DNA of 64,000 bases from Maniola hyperantus (Eukaryota; Arthropoda; Insecta; Lepidoptera; Nymphalidae), in the NCBI RefSeq assembly GCF_902806685.2, contig NC_048537.1, positions 14,530,720 to 14,594,719 on the forward strand, written 5' to 3'. The translations under genes were made by a program, and so were the position numbers. The notes beneath the pieces are model-generated. The model worked only from the letters and a program-made list of their open reading frames with translations. It was not told the origin of the DNA and made no database searches. This document shows positions 31,620 to 42,276 of this stretch, piece by piece. Every line of letters begins with the position of its first letter. Positions within the stretch are counted from its first letter, which is position 1.

Positions 31620-31805
31620 CCCCAGTGCGCGGGCTTCTATGTAGTTCTATAGTTTACAGGTTTTACGGGAAAAAAACGGGCGGAAATTTACCGCGGTGCG
31701 CGTTAGCTTCTAAGGCGAAGCGGAAGCACAGACGAATTCATTTAAATTTTCTACGCGTGATTCAAAATTCAAAAAGTCAACCTTGTTAAACTTTCGTATA
31801 GTAAA
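31620..31805. repeat. Repeat related to the 31.2-kb array and to 18404-18460
   Basis: GTGCGCGGGCTTCTATGTAG and ACAGGTTTTACGGGAAA match the segment at 18404. GACGAATTCATTTAAATTTT, TCTACGCGTG and TCAACCTTGTTAAACTTTCG match the array just upstream. This links the two loci to one older repeat family. Confidence 0.5.
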
Positions 31806-32411
31806 AACCAACTAGTTTTGGCGTCCTCTTTTTCTGTTGAAGGTAATAAAAATATACCCTAAGAACTACATTAAAACTTAAATGTAGCTATTTTATTGCA
31901 GATATACACGGATGTACTCGAGTAACAGGAGATGCCCGTATCTTTAAAATCTCAAGGTAATATGATGATTGAAAATTAGCATATTTGAACGGTACTTATT
32001 AAATACGAGTTCGCCATTCCGTTATACAATATAAAAAAAAATCGGCTTTTCTTATTGACATTCCAAAAAGGATTGCAATAAAATTAACATATATATTAGC
32101 AGAAAATAAATACTTCCGCAAAATATATTGATTGATTTACAAAAAAATCTCTGGCTCCATTTAATCTAATAATTTGTTATACAACTTCTACTTTAGTATA
32201 ATCTCTAAATACAGAAATGTCAGGGTTGCGTAGAGATCTACAAAAGAAGCATTTTTTTCTAACACTAATTTAAAGTTCCGTAATCGTATTTTTTTATCTC
32301 TAATTTACATGGACAGATTATGCGTAAAAACATTCATCAAATTATAATTTAGTAGTGAACTGTGACATTTTGAAGGTGATTATTGACTTGTTTATCATTA
32401 AGATTTATGGT
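31806..32411. other. No recognised feature
   Basis: AT-rich; nothing recognised. Confidence 0.45.
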
Positions 32412-32552
32412 ACACTGGATGATACCTGCCACTTCATCCGCCTAGATTTAGGTTTTCAAAAATCCTGAGAGAACTCTTTTGCGAGAACTAACTTTCTGGG
32501 ATAAAAAGTAGCATAAGTCCTTCTCCAGGTCTTAAAATATATCCATGCAAAA
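32412..32552 (-). mobile_element. HEL-C 3'-half fragment
   Basis: GGATGATACCTGCCACTTCA, TCTGGGATAAAAAGTAGCAT, CTTCTCCAGGTCTTAAAATA and ATCCATGCAAAAC follow the 3' half of HEL-C. Diverged. Confidence 0.55.
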
Positions 32553-33144
32553 CATTTATTTGCAGCAGCAGGGTGTTCCCGTTTGATCTAGGTCAAACAA
32601 CGGTACGGGTATCATAAAGCGCGGGGGAGAGCGCTTTTCTGGTAAGGTTCTGCTACGGCCTGTCTTCTTAGGGTCTTGAGATTTTGGTTGTATGTCGGGT
32701 CCAGGGCGCCCGTGCTGTGGGCGACATCCACTTGTGTGATGATTTCTGACATAGTACCATCAACTTACAATAGGTGCGTGAGTCGCAGCACATGCTGAGT
32801 TTAAGGCTAATACCTACCTTATAAATGCGTGATAAAAAATCGCTATCTCTTATAAACGATCTCACCCTCATGTCCCGTTATTCCAGCCTCCGCAAACAGG
32901 ATTAAAACGGCTCTATGCCTCTAATTACATCTTGATACCACAAATATGGTATACCACCTGGCTAGATTACTTTAACACTAAATAACTCAGTTTTTTATAA
33001 CGGGGTAAATTTGACCCATGCTTTTTTTCGCGTGTTCTGATAGAATAATCCAATTTATGTAACATAGATTATCTATATATATTACACACCTAATCCTTCG
33101 CTCACAAGATAGAACCCTCCATAGACAGTGATAAGTTTGAGATA
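32553..33144. other. No recognised feature
   Basis: A 67-aa frame at 32668-32871 (minus) has no recognisable motif. Confidence 0.4.
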
Positions 33145-33241
33145 TTTTAAAAATCGCGTGGTAACTTTTTATTTTCCGAGATAAAAAATACACTCTAGGC
33201 ATTCATCTATATCAATGCAAAAATTCATCCTCGACTCGATC
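33145..33241 (-). mobile_element. HEL-C internal fragment
   Basis: TTTAAAAATCGCGTGGTAAC, GAGATAAAAAATACACTCT, ATCTATATCAATGCAAAAAT and CGATCCGTTGC match HEL-C interior. Confidence 0.45.
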
Positions 33242-33284
33242 CGTTGCTACTTGCTTACCTGTGATGATGACCTTTTGTAATGGA

Positions 33285-33420
33285 CCAACAATGATCATCA
33301 TATCATCATCATCATCAGCAACCGATAGACGTCCACTGCTGGACTTCCACACGTCGCGGTGCGCTGCCTGAATCCAGCGGCTCCCTGCGACTCGCCTGAT
33401 GTCGTCCGTCCACCTAGTAG
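33285..33420 (-). mobile_element. RTE LINE 3' end, minus strand
   Basis: (CATCAT)n, then CAACCGATAGACGTCCACTG, GCGGCTCCCTGCGACTCGCC and TGATGTCGTCCGTCCACC: the complement of TDDIRR...SRW...QQWTSIG-stop plus tail. A ~25-bp deletion removes part of the coding tail. Confidence 0.7.
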
Positions 33421-33730
33421 TCAATAAAATCAATGGTTTTACTATGTAGATACTTAGGTTTTGTTTCCGCATAAGACAGATTTTAAAGTATCATTAACTT
33501 TGGGATTTTTGACCCTATAGCGAGTCTTTTAGGGTTAAGCATAAATTTTGCTATCACTCTAAAACCATATGCTATGTTAGCCGTTTCCTTTTACATATTA
33601 CTTCTAATTTTAGCTACTGCTATACCAATTATATTATGTGACTACATTCTAGCTGCATCTAGCACCTGCGAATTGGAATATAATTCCTTGGTTAAATATT
33701 TGTATTAAATGCTATATTAAGTCCATTTTT
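33421..33730. other. No recognised feature
   Basis: AT-rich spacer. Confidence 0.4.
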
Positions 33731-33900
33731 AGGGTTCCGTAACTCAAAAGGAAAAAAGCAAACCTTATAGGATCACTTCAATGTCTGTATATCTGTCCGT
33801 CAAAAAACCTATGGTGTACTTCCCGTTGACCTAGAATCATACAATTTGGCAGAGAGGTAGGTCTTATTGCACAAGTAAAGAAAAAATCCGAAAACCGTGA
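33731..33900 (-). mobile_element. GTR hairpin-end fragment
   Basis: AGGGTTCCGTAACTCAAAAG to ATCCGAAAACCGTGAA, then broken off at the joint with SINE-1. Confidence 0.7.
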
Positions 33901-34060
33901 AGCAATTGAATATAACTTGCTTTAACGGTGAAGGAAAACATCGTGAGGAAATTTGCATGCCTGAGAGTTCTCAATGGCGTGTGAAGTGCGCCAATCTATA
34001 CTTGCCCAGCGTGGTGGACCAAACCCTCCCTATTCTGAGAAGAGAGTCGTGTTCAGTTGT
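33901..34060 (+). mobile_element. SINE-1 internal and 3' fragment
   Basis: ACTTGCTTTAACGGTGAAGG, AAAACATCGTGAGGAAATTT, TGCATGCCTGAGAGTTCTC, CCAATCTATACTTGCCCAGC, TATTCTGAGAAGAGA. Its 5' side is fused to GTR and the (GAT)n tail is missing. Confidence 0.7.
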
Positions 34061-34135
34061 TACGAAGGATTGGCTTGGTATAGGTGTATACCTATATCTA
34101 CGCCTTAACTAGTGATAAGACGAAGCTATATAAAC

Positions 34136-34262
34136 ATCGACGGACGACATCACACGAGTCGCAGGGAGCCGCTGGATCCAGGCGGCGCAAGACCGTGGCG
34201 TGTGGAAGTCCCTACAAGAGACCTATGCCCAGCAGTTGACGTCTATTGGTTGATGATGATAT
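34136..34262 (+). mobile_element. RTE LINE 3' end, plus strand
   Basis: CGACGGACGACATCACACGA codes a TDDI-like block; then GGATCCAGGCGGCGCAAGAC and GTGGAAGTCCCTACAAGAGA, ending in the QQ.TSIG-stop region and TGATGATGAT. Confidence 0.75.
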
Positions 34263-34335
34263 AAACATCTTAGATTGCATCATCACTTACCACCAGGTGA
34301 GATTGCAGTCAAGGGTTAACTTATATCTGAATTGG
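34263..34335 (+). mobile_element. SINE-2 3' fragment
   Basis: CTTAGATTGCATCATCACTT, ACCACCAGGTGAGATTGCAG, AACTTATATCTGAATT. Abuts the RTE tail. Confidence 0.7.
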
Positions 34336-34828
34336 TAATTAAAATACAGTTGAACTTGTAACCATAAATCATCATTAACACTCTCTAAGTAGGTACCTTA
34401 AGTAATTAGATGGTGCAATATAATTACATACCATTTATTATGTGAACTTTATAACAGGTAGGTTTTGAGTAAACCCGTAATTATGCTAAAAGCCGTTCAA
34501 TTTTCTAGTACACTGTAGTGAGAAAGTTTATGGGTCCGTCAAAGGCACGTTCTTAAACTTACTAACAATGTTGTATTGGATAATGAGTAAGTTATTATTA
34601 ACCTACATGAAAATGTTTTGCTATCGACACACAGTAAATTAAACACGAAAATTCTTGAGAAAATGGTAAAAACCTGCCCTTACCTAATTTAAAAATAACT
34701 GTATTTATCTATAGTCTATTTTTTTTTAAATGACGTTTCGTGTGTTGCTTGTTTTTTTAGGGCTCTATAGGTTTTCTTGTGAGATATGTAATGACTAATG
34801 AGACAACAAAATAAAGTTTCGAGCATCA
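34336..34828. other. No recognised feature
   Basis: AT-rich spacer. Confidence 0.4.
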
Positions 34829-35041
34829 TCTAAATATGTAAAAGGAAAAGGTGTCTGGCTGACTGACTTACTGACTGATCTATCAACGCACAGCTCTAAC
34901 TACTGGACGGATCGGGCTGTAATTTGGCATGCAGATTACTATCATGACGTAGGCATCCGCTAAGAAAGGATTTTGGAAAATTCAACCTCTAAGGGGGTGA
35001 AATAGGGGTTTGAAATTTGTGTAGTCGCGAGCATGAGCTAG
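34829..35041 (+). mobile_element. HEL-A lacking half of its 3' hairpin
   Basis: A|TCTAAATATGTAAAAGG to GCATGAGCTAG|T. At the 3' side GTGTAGTCGCGAGCATGAG lacks the CCACGCGGACGAA half of the hairpin, yet CTAG and the A/T context are intact. Confidence 0.8.
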
Positions 35042-35139
35042 TTTAATAAAAATATGTTTGCCAAACAAACAATCTGGTTCAAAATGACTAACATGAACAT
35101 CGTAGATTCAACGTTAATAGGTATAAAATATAAAGCAAA

Positions 35140-35340
35140 AGTATTTCACAACCAGTCCCACTGACATTTACGAAGGCTAAACTTTTTTCGCAGGAGAAAG
35201 ATCGGCCGTTACCCCGCGATCACGAGAAATGCAGCCTTGACTGGGCATCGAACCTGCACTCAATGCAAGGAGATATAATTAAGAAACCTGTACTAATAGC
35301 CCTTTCCGTTAAGCGGACTGCTTTTGATGAGCCAACTTTT
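35140..35340 (-). repeat. Possible old tRNA-derived fragment
   Basis: Minus strand GCAGGTTCGATGCCCAGTCA resembles a box B. No matching box A lies at tRNA spacing, and the segment has no second copy in the window. Confidence 0.25.
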
Positions 35341-35750
35341 TCCTTTTTCTTTTTAACCGTGCGAAGAGTTTATTAAGGTCTTTTTACTTAGAATTTCGCA
35401 ACTGTTCTGTTGTTTTATGATTCCGTAGTAAAACAATGAACCTTTAGGAATCGTTATAGTTTCATCTGTCTATCTGTCTGTCTAAATCACAGGCTTTCAA
35501 AAAAAAAACTAAACCTCCAATGTTGGCACTTGAATGACATTGACAGGGGGGCGCTGTTGGAGAACAAAGGCTTAGAATATTCAAACAAGAACAAAGGGGA
35601 CACTTGACGGCAACGTTAGTTCCGATTTTCGCTACGCGCCAAGATAGCTTTGTCGCACTATACTATTATAGAAACCAATTACCGCTACAGACAAACATTT
35701 AAATTTTTACAAAAAAAAAACATGCGAAGTATCGTGCGAGCTCGTATCTA
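35341..35750. other. No clear feature; short GTR-like hairpin end near 35420-35490
   Basis: TGATTCCGTAGTAAAACAAT, GAACCTTTAGGAATCG and CTATCTGTCTGTCTAAATC recall the hairpin end of GTR or a cousin (another trace at 60180-60230). Too diverged to call. Confidence 0.35.
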
Positions 35751-35998
35751 CTAGCACATGCCCACCACTTCGTCGGTGTGGACTACACAAATTTCAAACT
35801 CCCATTTTAGGATTTTTGAAAATTCAACTTCAACAAGGGGGAATTTTCAAAAATCCTTTCATAGCGGGTGTCCATGTCACAATAGCTAATTCATCATCAT
35901 TCATTCTATCTTCATGCCAATTTTCAGCTCGACCCGTCCAGTAATTTGAGCTGTGCGTTGATAGATCAGACAGTCAGTCAGCTTTTCCTTTTATTGTA
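35751..35998 (-). mobile_element. HEL-A, diverged
   Basis: CTAGCACATGCCCACCACTT, GTGTGGACTACACAAATTTC, a partly duplicated AAAATTCAACTT...GGGGGAATTTTCAAAA region, CATCATCATTCATTC insertion, and GATAGATCAGACAGTCAGTC. Confidence 0.7.
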
Positions 35999-36628
35999 GT
36001 TTGTGTTTGCGTCATAAAATCACATGATAAGTTATACTAACCTATCTACTAACTGAATAAAGAGTACGAATAATACAATTTATGGACTAGGAAGGGGTTG
36101 GTAAGTGCGACTTATTAGGCGTAATTGCATTAAAATTAATATACTATTAATTTTCAGCTGACATAGCGTCAGATGCCGCGGCGGAACACGCGGGACTTTT
36201 TGTTTATTTATAGGAAATACATTTTAAGGCCTTATTACATTTATAAGAGTATAAATTAAGGCAGATACACATGACCTTTAAGGTGAGTCGGCATCTGCAC
36301 ACTATATTTAGTTCTAACGCATTAGATCCACCTGGATCATTATCACAAATGAACTAAAGCCGGTTTTTCGTAAAAGGTGTAATGTAAAGATATCCAACTT
36401 CATAAATTAATCGATAGATAGGACAAGGACAAGAATAAATACCACTTGGCTTCTTCTCTCAGAGGTATGCTCCTTTGCTGACTGATTAGTAGATACTTAG
36501 TTTTGCTTGTATTCTTGGATGCTTCGACCATTACTAACTAAACACTACTAGCATACTACTTACACATGACTTGTACACGTTGAATGTTGATAAGGCATTA
36601 AAAAGCAGTGTATTTTTTGCGCAAGACC
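35999..36628. other. No recognised feature
   Basis: Nothing coding or repeated recognised. Confidence 0.4.
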
Positions 36629-36695
36629 GTTGCGTGTGGAAGTCCCTATGTTTAGAAGTGGATGTCTATCGGTTAATAATGAGGATGATGATGAA
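36629..36695 (+). mobile_element. RTE LINE 3' tip
   Basis: GCAAGACCGTTGCGTGTGGA, AGTCCCTATG, GTGGATGTCTATCGG and a GATGATGATGA tail; only the last ~60 bp remain. Confidence 0.6.
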
Positions 36696-37093
36696 ATCAT
36701 AATCTTATGTTTATACTTACCAATACCTATAGATTGTTTTCTAGTAAAATAGGTAATACAACTTGGCGCAAAACGGGTCGCGAAAGCCGCTCTATTGTTT
36801 ATAAATATCTTTGGTGATATTGCACGCGGTGAATTTTCAATTTTCAATACGATATTAAACTTAATTGCTTATACCTGGTGTTTTTTCAACGAGCTTATAA
36901 CTCATGTGGCAATTTTCTTTTTATATATAAAATTCTTAGCTAATTCCTACGACTTTGTCAGCGTTTTAAACTTTTAACACATTACAGTGAAGTTATATCT
37001 TTTTAATGCTTAATTTAGTAGAGTAATAAATTTTTATTTTAAAATCAATCTAATGGTCTAAACGCACTGCCGCGTCACGCAGCGTTGCTCGAT
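36696..37093. other. No recognised feature
   Basis: AT-rich spacer. Confidence 0.4.
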
Positions 37094-37163
37094 ACAAACT
37101 CCATCCGTCCAGTAGTTTAAGCTGTGCGTTGATAGATCAGTCAGTCAGTCAGTCAGTCAGTTA
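37094..37163 (-). mobile_element. HEL-A 5' fragment
   Basis: CCGTCCAGTAGTTTAAGCTG, TGCGTTGATAGATCAG and (GTCA)n; the CTAG half is missing. Confidence 0.65.
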
Positions 37164-37549
37164 AAACAACACCTACACATAACATACAGGAAATGATGTA
37201 AAAGATAATATTAAAACGAGATACGTGCGATTTGCAACTTCAGAATGCAAATAAAACGCTAAAATGTCACTTGCGCAAAATATCTTAAAGGTGCGAGCTG
37301 TGGAATCTTCAATTACAGTACTGCTATTCTATATTATCTTGCTTTCAACGCTGATGTAGCGATGAAATTAACCACTAAACAACTTTAATGCCACTTATCA
37401 AGTCGCAACCTAAACCCAGAGCTACGCTAAGAGTGAAGTCAAAATAACTCCCTGTCATAGTTGTTGTGTTAATGAAACGCGTATCGGATGACAACTAACT
37501 TTATTGTTGAATACCCACAACAATAGTGAATGGTATGTTATATTTTCTA
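37164..37549. other. No recognised feature
   Basis: Spacer without recognised repeat or gene. Confidence 0.4.
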
Positions 37550-37771
37550 CTAGCTGATGCCCGCAATATCGTCCGCGTGGATTTAGAGTTTTAAAAATCC
37601 CATGGCAACTCATTTTTGCCGGTATAAGAAGTCTCCTATGTCTCCAGGTCTTTAGTTATACCCATGCAAAAAATCATGTCAATCCGTTGCTCCGTTGCGA
37701 CTTATTGAAGGACAAACCAACATACCAACAAACAAACAACTTTCGCATTTATAATAATATGGGTAGTGTAT
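37550..37771 (-). mobile_element. HEL-C Helitron-like element
   Basis: A|CTAGCTGATGCCCGCAATAT at the left; GAAGGACAAACCAACATACC and TATAATAATATGGGTA at the right. Near complete. Confidence 0.75.
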
Positions 37772-38332
37772 GTAGTAGATATTGAATTTTGTATGTTTCT
37801 CAAATATTGTACTACTGAATCCATTGATCTATGTTTTAAAAGTCTTTAGTTTCTGAGCCAAGAATTTGAAGGCCTGGGCGATTTTCTTAATAAAAAAATT
37901 ACAATTACTTAGATGTTCAGAGTGGCAGTGGCGTCAAACCAGTGCAAGCTCTTTTGCTTATCTGACAGCTTTGCTGATCAGCAGATTTTCAACTGCGAGC
38001 TTAAAGACGAGCGAAACGTTATTCAGAATAGCACCTCTGAATAGTTATCCAACTGTATGAATGCACAATTTAAAATGTATGTAAATACAATTTATTGACA
38101 AATTTAAATGAAGTTATAATTTATTGCTTGTAGGATTGTTTTTACAACACTTACGACGATAGACACTTGACTGCGGTCTCATCTGACGGTATGTGACGAT
38201 CGATGGTGTTAGCCAATCAAGCCGTATTAAAAGCTCAACGTTATATTGGAGGTTTGAAATCCAGGTTCAATAGTTCCGTCTCGGTTCGTTGGAATAATCC
38301 AAATAAACTAGGGAAAGATATGCTTTCTTTTG
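37772..38332. other. No recognised feature
   Basis: A 64-aa frame (37866-38060) lacks recognisable features. Confidence 0.4.
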
Positions 38333-38752
38333 AAAAAAACCGGCCAAGTGCGAGTCAGGCTCGCGCAATGAGGGTTCCGTACTACAGTCGTATTGTTTCG
38401 ACATTTTGCAGGGTAATTCAAAAACTATGACACATAAAAATAAATAAAAATCTGTTTTAGAATGCACAGGTGAAGACCTTTCATATGATACCCCACTTGA
38501 TATAGTTATCTTACTTAGAAAATTGAAAATACTAATTATTAGTTCATGACCACAATTTAATTTTTTTTGTGTGATGTAAGCCTAAATTCACGGTTTTCAG
38601 ATTTTTCCCCAAATGTCAGCTATAAGATACCTACCTGCCAAATTTCATAATTCTAGGTCAACGGAAAGTACCCTGTAGGTTTCTTGACAGACAGACAGAC
38701 AACAAAGTGATCCTATAAGGGTTCTGTTTTTCTTTTTTAGGTACGGAACCCT
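38333..38752 (+). mobile_element. GTR element, near complete
   Basis: Starts AAAAAAACCGGCCAAGTGCG, then GGCTCGCGCAATGAGGGTTC, ending in the hairpin around GGGTTCTG...TACGGAACCC. Good reference copy for this orientation. GGCCAAGTGCGAG and GGGTTCCGTACTA resemble pol III A and B boxes about 33 bp apart. Confidence 0.8.
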
Positions 38753-38844
38753 AAAAATAGACTATTTAGCATTTAAATCTAATATTCGTAGCAAAAATCA
38801 CATAGGCAGCGTTAAGCGTGGTTTTTTACGCCACGCAAGCCGTA

Positions 38845-38960
38845 GCGTAGGAAAACCAGAGTAACCAGAGTAGATCAACGGTTGCGCAGCTAATATTATG
38901 GCAAATGGACGGGCACATAGTTCGAAAAATCGATAGATGTTGAGGTCTCAAGGTGCCATT
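38845..38960 (+). mobile_element. RTE LINE internal coding fragment
   Basis: GAGTAACCAGAGTAGATCAA, GGCAAATGGACGGGCACATA, GTTCGAAAAATCGATAGATG and AGGTCTCAAGGTGCC correspond to the AKLKWQWAGHI..R..DGRWG-type block, also at 39262-39335. Short orphan. Confidence 0.55.
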
Positions 38961-39039
38961 ATTTTTCCTGATAATTAAGCTTTTTTCTGGCGAACTATTT
39001 TTTTTATTTTAACCAAATAATAATTGTACAAAAATTCCT

Positions 39040-39499
39040 CAGTGCATGAAGACCAGTCTTCGAAGTGAAGTCTTCGAACAGTGCGTGTTGCCAGTGATGA
39101 CATATGGATCCGAGACATGGTCGCTAACTATGGGCCTCATAAGAAAGCTCAGAGTCACTCAGCGGGCGATGGAGAGAGCTATGTGCGGAGTTTCTCTACG
39201 TGATCAAATCAAAAATGAGGAGATCCGTAGGAGAACTAGAGTAATCGACAGCTCAACGGGTTGCGAAGCTGAAGTGGCAATGGGCAGGGCACATAGTTCG
39301 TACACCCGATAGATGGTGGGGTCCCAAGGTGCTAGAATGGCGACCTCGCACCGGAAGACGCAGCGTTGGAAGACCCCCACTAGGCGGACGGACGACATCA
39401 GACGAGTCGCAGAGAGCCGCTGGATCCGGGCGGCGGCGCAAGACCGTGGCGTGTGGAAGTCCCTACAAGAGACCTATGTCCAGCAGTGGACGTCTATTG

Positions 39500-39507
<8 letters not shown>
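39040..39507 (+). pseudogene. RTE LINE reverse transcriptase C-terminus, frameshifted
   Basis: Best LINE coding remnant. The first frame (from 39046) reads the post-catalytic part of an RTE-type reverse transcriptase: VLPVMTYGSETWSLT, LRVTQRAMERAMCGVSLRDQ, NEEIRRRTRV. The reading frame then shifts near 39260, gives GPKVLEWRPRTGRRSVGRPP in another frame from about 39315, and shifts back near 39385 to TDDIRRVAESRWIRAA and WKSLQETYVQQWTSIG-stop at 39507. The catalytic core and endonuclease lie upstream and are absent. A 5'-truncated, decayed insertion. Confidence 0.8.
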
Positions 39508-39553
<46 letters not shown>

Positions 39554-39554
39554 A

Positions 39555-39630
<76 letters not shown>
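39500..39630 (+). repeat. (ATG)n tract, LINE tail
   Basis: About 130 bp of GATGATGAT with two single-base interruptions (GACGAT, GATAAT). It follows the RTE stop codon directly and is its 3' tail, expanded. The open frames over it (poly-Asp, poly-Met, poly-Ile) are artefacts. Confidence 0.9.
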
Positions 39631-39631
<1 letters not shown>

Positions 39632-40079
39632 TAATTGTACATTTTTCCGATTCACATCCTTAAACTCTCTTGAGTTTATGTGGATGTTGCACATTCCTCT
39701 TATAGATTCTGAACTAAGTTACTGAACTAATCTAGATAATCTAAAAAACTTCGCAGCTGCCAGCCAGCCAAATGATGGTAGAGGTTGCACCTCTACATTA
39801 TCACTTCCGAGTAGTTTCTGAGATATAGACCATGGTCTGTCAGGACGAGACAGGTGTGGCTTTTAAACGTGTTTTTACTTATTAAGCAATTTGACCAATT
39901 GTATGAGCAGCAAAATAATAATTGATTGTATTTACACGTACAGTTGAAATTGTGCCCCTCCGCGTAGGGCATATTACAGAACAATGGGATCAAAGCTGTC
40001 TAGGCCATAAGTAATAGAGTAACGGTGACGCAGGGCTGTCAAAAAATATCTACAGACTTTTCACTATAACTTGCCCCCT
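39631..40079. other. No recognised feature
   Basis: Spacer without recognised feature. Confidence 0.4.
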
Positions 40080-40171
40080 GCCGTCATGTTGGCACCATTG
40101 CAAATCACACAATAATAAACCCTAATTTCTAAGGAATAAAGTAAACAACGCAATGGTGCCAATGTGACGGC
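40080..40171. mobile_element. Short inverted-repeat element
   Basis: GCCGTCATGTTGGCACCATT (40080) and AATGGTGCCAATGTGACGGC (40171) are inverted over 22 bp with two mismatches, 92 bp overall. Confidence 0.6.
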
Positions 40172-40192
40172 GTGTGCCAATGCCGTGCCAAG

Positions 40193-40349
40193 CTCAGTGA
40201 TCATTTGACATTTATTTTTAATCCATCAAAGGTTTTTTAGAAATATTTTTTATATCGCTCAGTGAAGCAGCAATGTAGAACCGACCAATGTCAAATGAGT
40301 TGGATGCCTTTCATTTAGTGATGTTTGGTGAGTTAGTGAACCACCTCGC
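40193..40349. mobile_element. MITE-1-related element, decayed
   Basis: TTTATTTTTAATCCATCAAA, GGTTTTTTAGAAATATTTTT, CGCTCAGTGAAGCAGCAATG, TTTCATTTAGTGATG, GAGTTAGTGAACCACC follow MITE-1 order. The left TIR is shortened. Confidence 0.65.
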
Positions 40350-40627
40350 ACTAACCGTGTACCACCCTCGGCCTCAGTGGTACCACCAAACACTTAAATT
40401 GGTCTTCATTTCTGGAGTTTTTCACGCTCACCTGAGTAAATGCAGTCTCTATTTGCATATATAAGTGCCACTTACAATAGTTTAATGCAAAAACTTTATC
40501 ATTCTATTTGGTAGCTACTTTTTGTAGATACTTGACTATGAAATAGTTAAACCTTGAGTACGAGTAGATTTGTTAAGTATCGTTTTGCGTAAACTACCCA
40601 CCTACCTAGTATAAGTTATAGACCTGA
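40350..40627. other. No recognised feature
   Basis: Spacer. Confidence 0.4.
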
Positions 40628-40755
40628 CTAGCTGATACCCGCGACTTCATACGCGTGTATTTAGATTTTCGAGAATCCCATGTCACTCTCCAGGTCTTCA
40701 ACTATATCCATGCAAAAAATCAGGCAAATCTGTTACTCCGTTGAGGCGTGCTTAT
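40628..40755 (-). mobile_element. HEL-C 3'-half fragment
   Basis: CTAGCTGATACCCGCGACTT, then CATACGCGTGTATTTAG, CTCCAGGTCTTCAACTATAT, CATGCAAAAAATCAGGC; the 5' half is gone. Confidence 0.65.
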
Positions 40756-41031
40756 TTATTATTGTTAGAAGAATGATGATAGATGCTAATGATCACGGAT
40801 AAAACGGACAAAGTCGTAAAGTAGTGTTATGTATTTTTATTTGCATTATAGACCATTGAAGCAAGTTTTTGTATGATTGAGTTGCACTTTTTGTGTCATA
40901 CATAAGCTTATTAAAAACGATTCCATCGCTGAGGAAGTTTTCTCAGACAAAGATTAAGGAAACGTAAGAACATTATGCATTGCTACCAAGTCAAGGTCAC
41001 CTATTCACAAAACAATATTTGTAATACTTTG

Positions 41032-41155
41032 ACAACTCAATAGTTCAATTGATCTATAACCCTAAAGGTCGTTTGGTTCAAACCCCACCTGTTTCTCTTT
41101 TGTCATTCATCACTTCTAGCACAAGGATTACTATTTGCAGTTCAGTTGACCTTTA
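41032..41155 (+). mobile_element. SINE-3-like element, diverged
   Basis: ACTCAATAGTTCAATTGATC, AAAGGTCGTTTGGTTCAAAC (box B-like GGTTCAAACCC), CCACCTGTTTCTC and ACTTCTAGCACAAGGA follow SINE-3 order. Confidence 0.45.
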
Positions 41156-41356
41156 CAACCTCAGAACTAAGCTCCGGGCTCCCGCTATTTCGTAACTTGA
41201 TCAAACCAAAGCATTCCGAAGCTCAAAAGGAAAAAGGAATTCTTATAGGATCACTTCGTTGTCTGTCCGTCAACAGCAACTGTACAACATTTTAAATGAT
41301 ACGGGAATGCATAGTTAACGAATGGATAGATGGATAGACATACAGGCAAAAGTTAA

Positions 41357-41470
41357 TCATCATCATCATCAACCAATATTCGTCCACTGCTGGACATAGA
41401 TCTCTTGTCGGAAATTCCACGCCACGGTCTTGGCCTGAATCCAGCGGCTCCCTGCGACTCGTCTAATGTG
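41357..41470 (-). mobile_element. RTE LINE 3' end, minus strand
   Basis: (CATCAT)n, CAACCAATATTCGTCCACTG, TCCACGCCACGGTCTTGGCC and GCTCCCTGCGACTCGTCTAA: the complement of the RTE C-terminus and tail, cut short upstream. Confidence 0.75.
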
Positions 41471-42276
41471 AAGTTAATACTTTTAGATAAAAGATCATTA
41501 TTTTTCTGTACCCATGTGGCAACCCTGACCAACCAAAAGTGTAGTTAATGTCACCGGTCCATTATAGTCGAAACTGTACCGCAGGGCGACGTCAATCACG
41601 GCCCTGGATTTGTACTTGATAAATATCTCGTAACAAATAGGTATTTTAGCATTTGCATTTAAATTGAATCCTTGTTTGGCAACAGGCTTTCAACGTGACA
41701 TTATAGAAATGAAATGAAATGAATATGATATTATGTAGGCAAATAGAACCTATACAGCTGTCGATTTGAAATTAATTTAAGTGTTGGCTGGTTCACATTT
41801 TTCCAGTCAGTGATCTAGTAGCGGCTCTAATACAGTGGTACATAAGCTATGTGAATAGGGGTTTGTTCTACTGGGTCAAAGTTTTTTTTTTATTTTTTAT
41901 TTGACAACTTAAAACTATCATTACAGGCTAACCTAATGCGATAGCTAAGTTAACTTAAATTGTTTATATCTACTTATTATTAGATACAACATACTTTTTT
42001 ACTATGTACAACTAACTGACTTAAACTTAAATAACTTACTTTATAAAACTTAACAAAAACGTTGTGGCCCTTATGGACTCGCTCAGTGAGCAGCTGAACA
42101 GGTCGATGTGTTCAGCGACCGAGTTTAACGACAGTAAGGGAACTTCTAACTAAAAGTTGTGGGTTCGATGTCACTAGCAGGCGTCAAATGTTAGTACATT
42201 TACGGTATTTTTCGTCCATTAAAAAATTAATGTTATCGTTTTTAATTTTTTGGTACAAATAAAAATTCTATAGGTA
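41471..42276. other. No recognised feature
   Basis: Contains an A/T-rich patch at 41885-42060. A box B-like GTGGGTTCGATGTC at 42159 has no partner box A. Confidence 0.4.

Noticed and set aside
35140..35340. tRNA pseudogene on the minus strand
   Set aside because: Only a box B-like GGTTCGATGCC is seen; the arms and box A cannot be placed.
39453..39725. Poly-Met, poly-Asp and poly-Ile proteins
   Set aside because: These are translations of the (ATG)n LINE tail in different frames.
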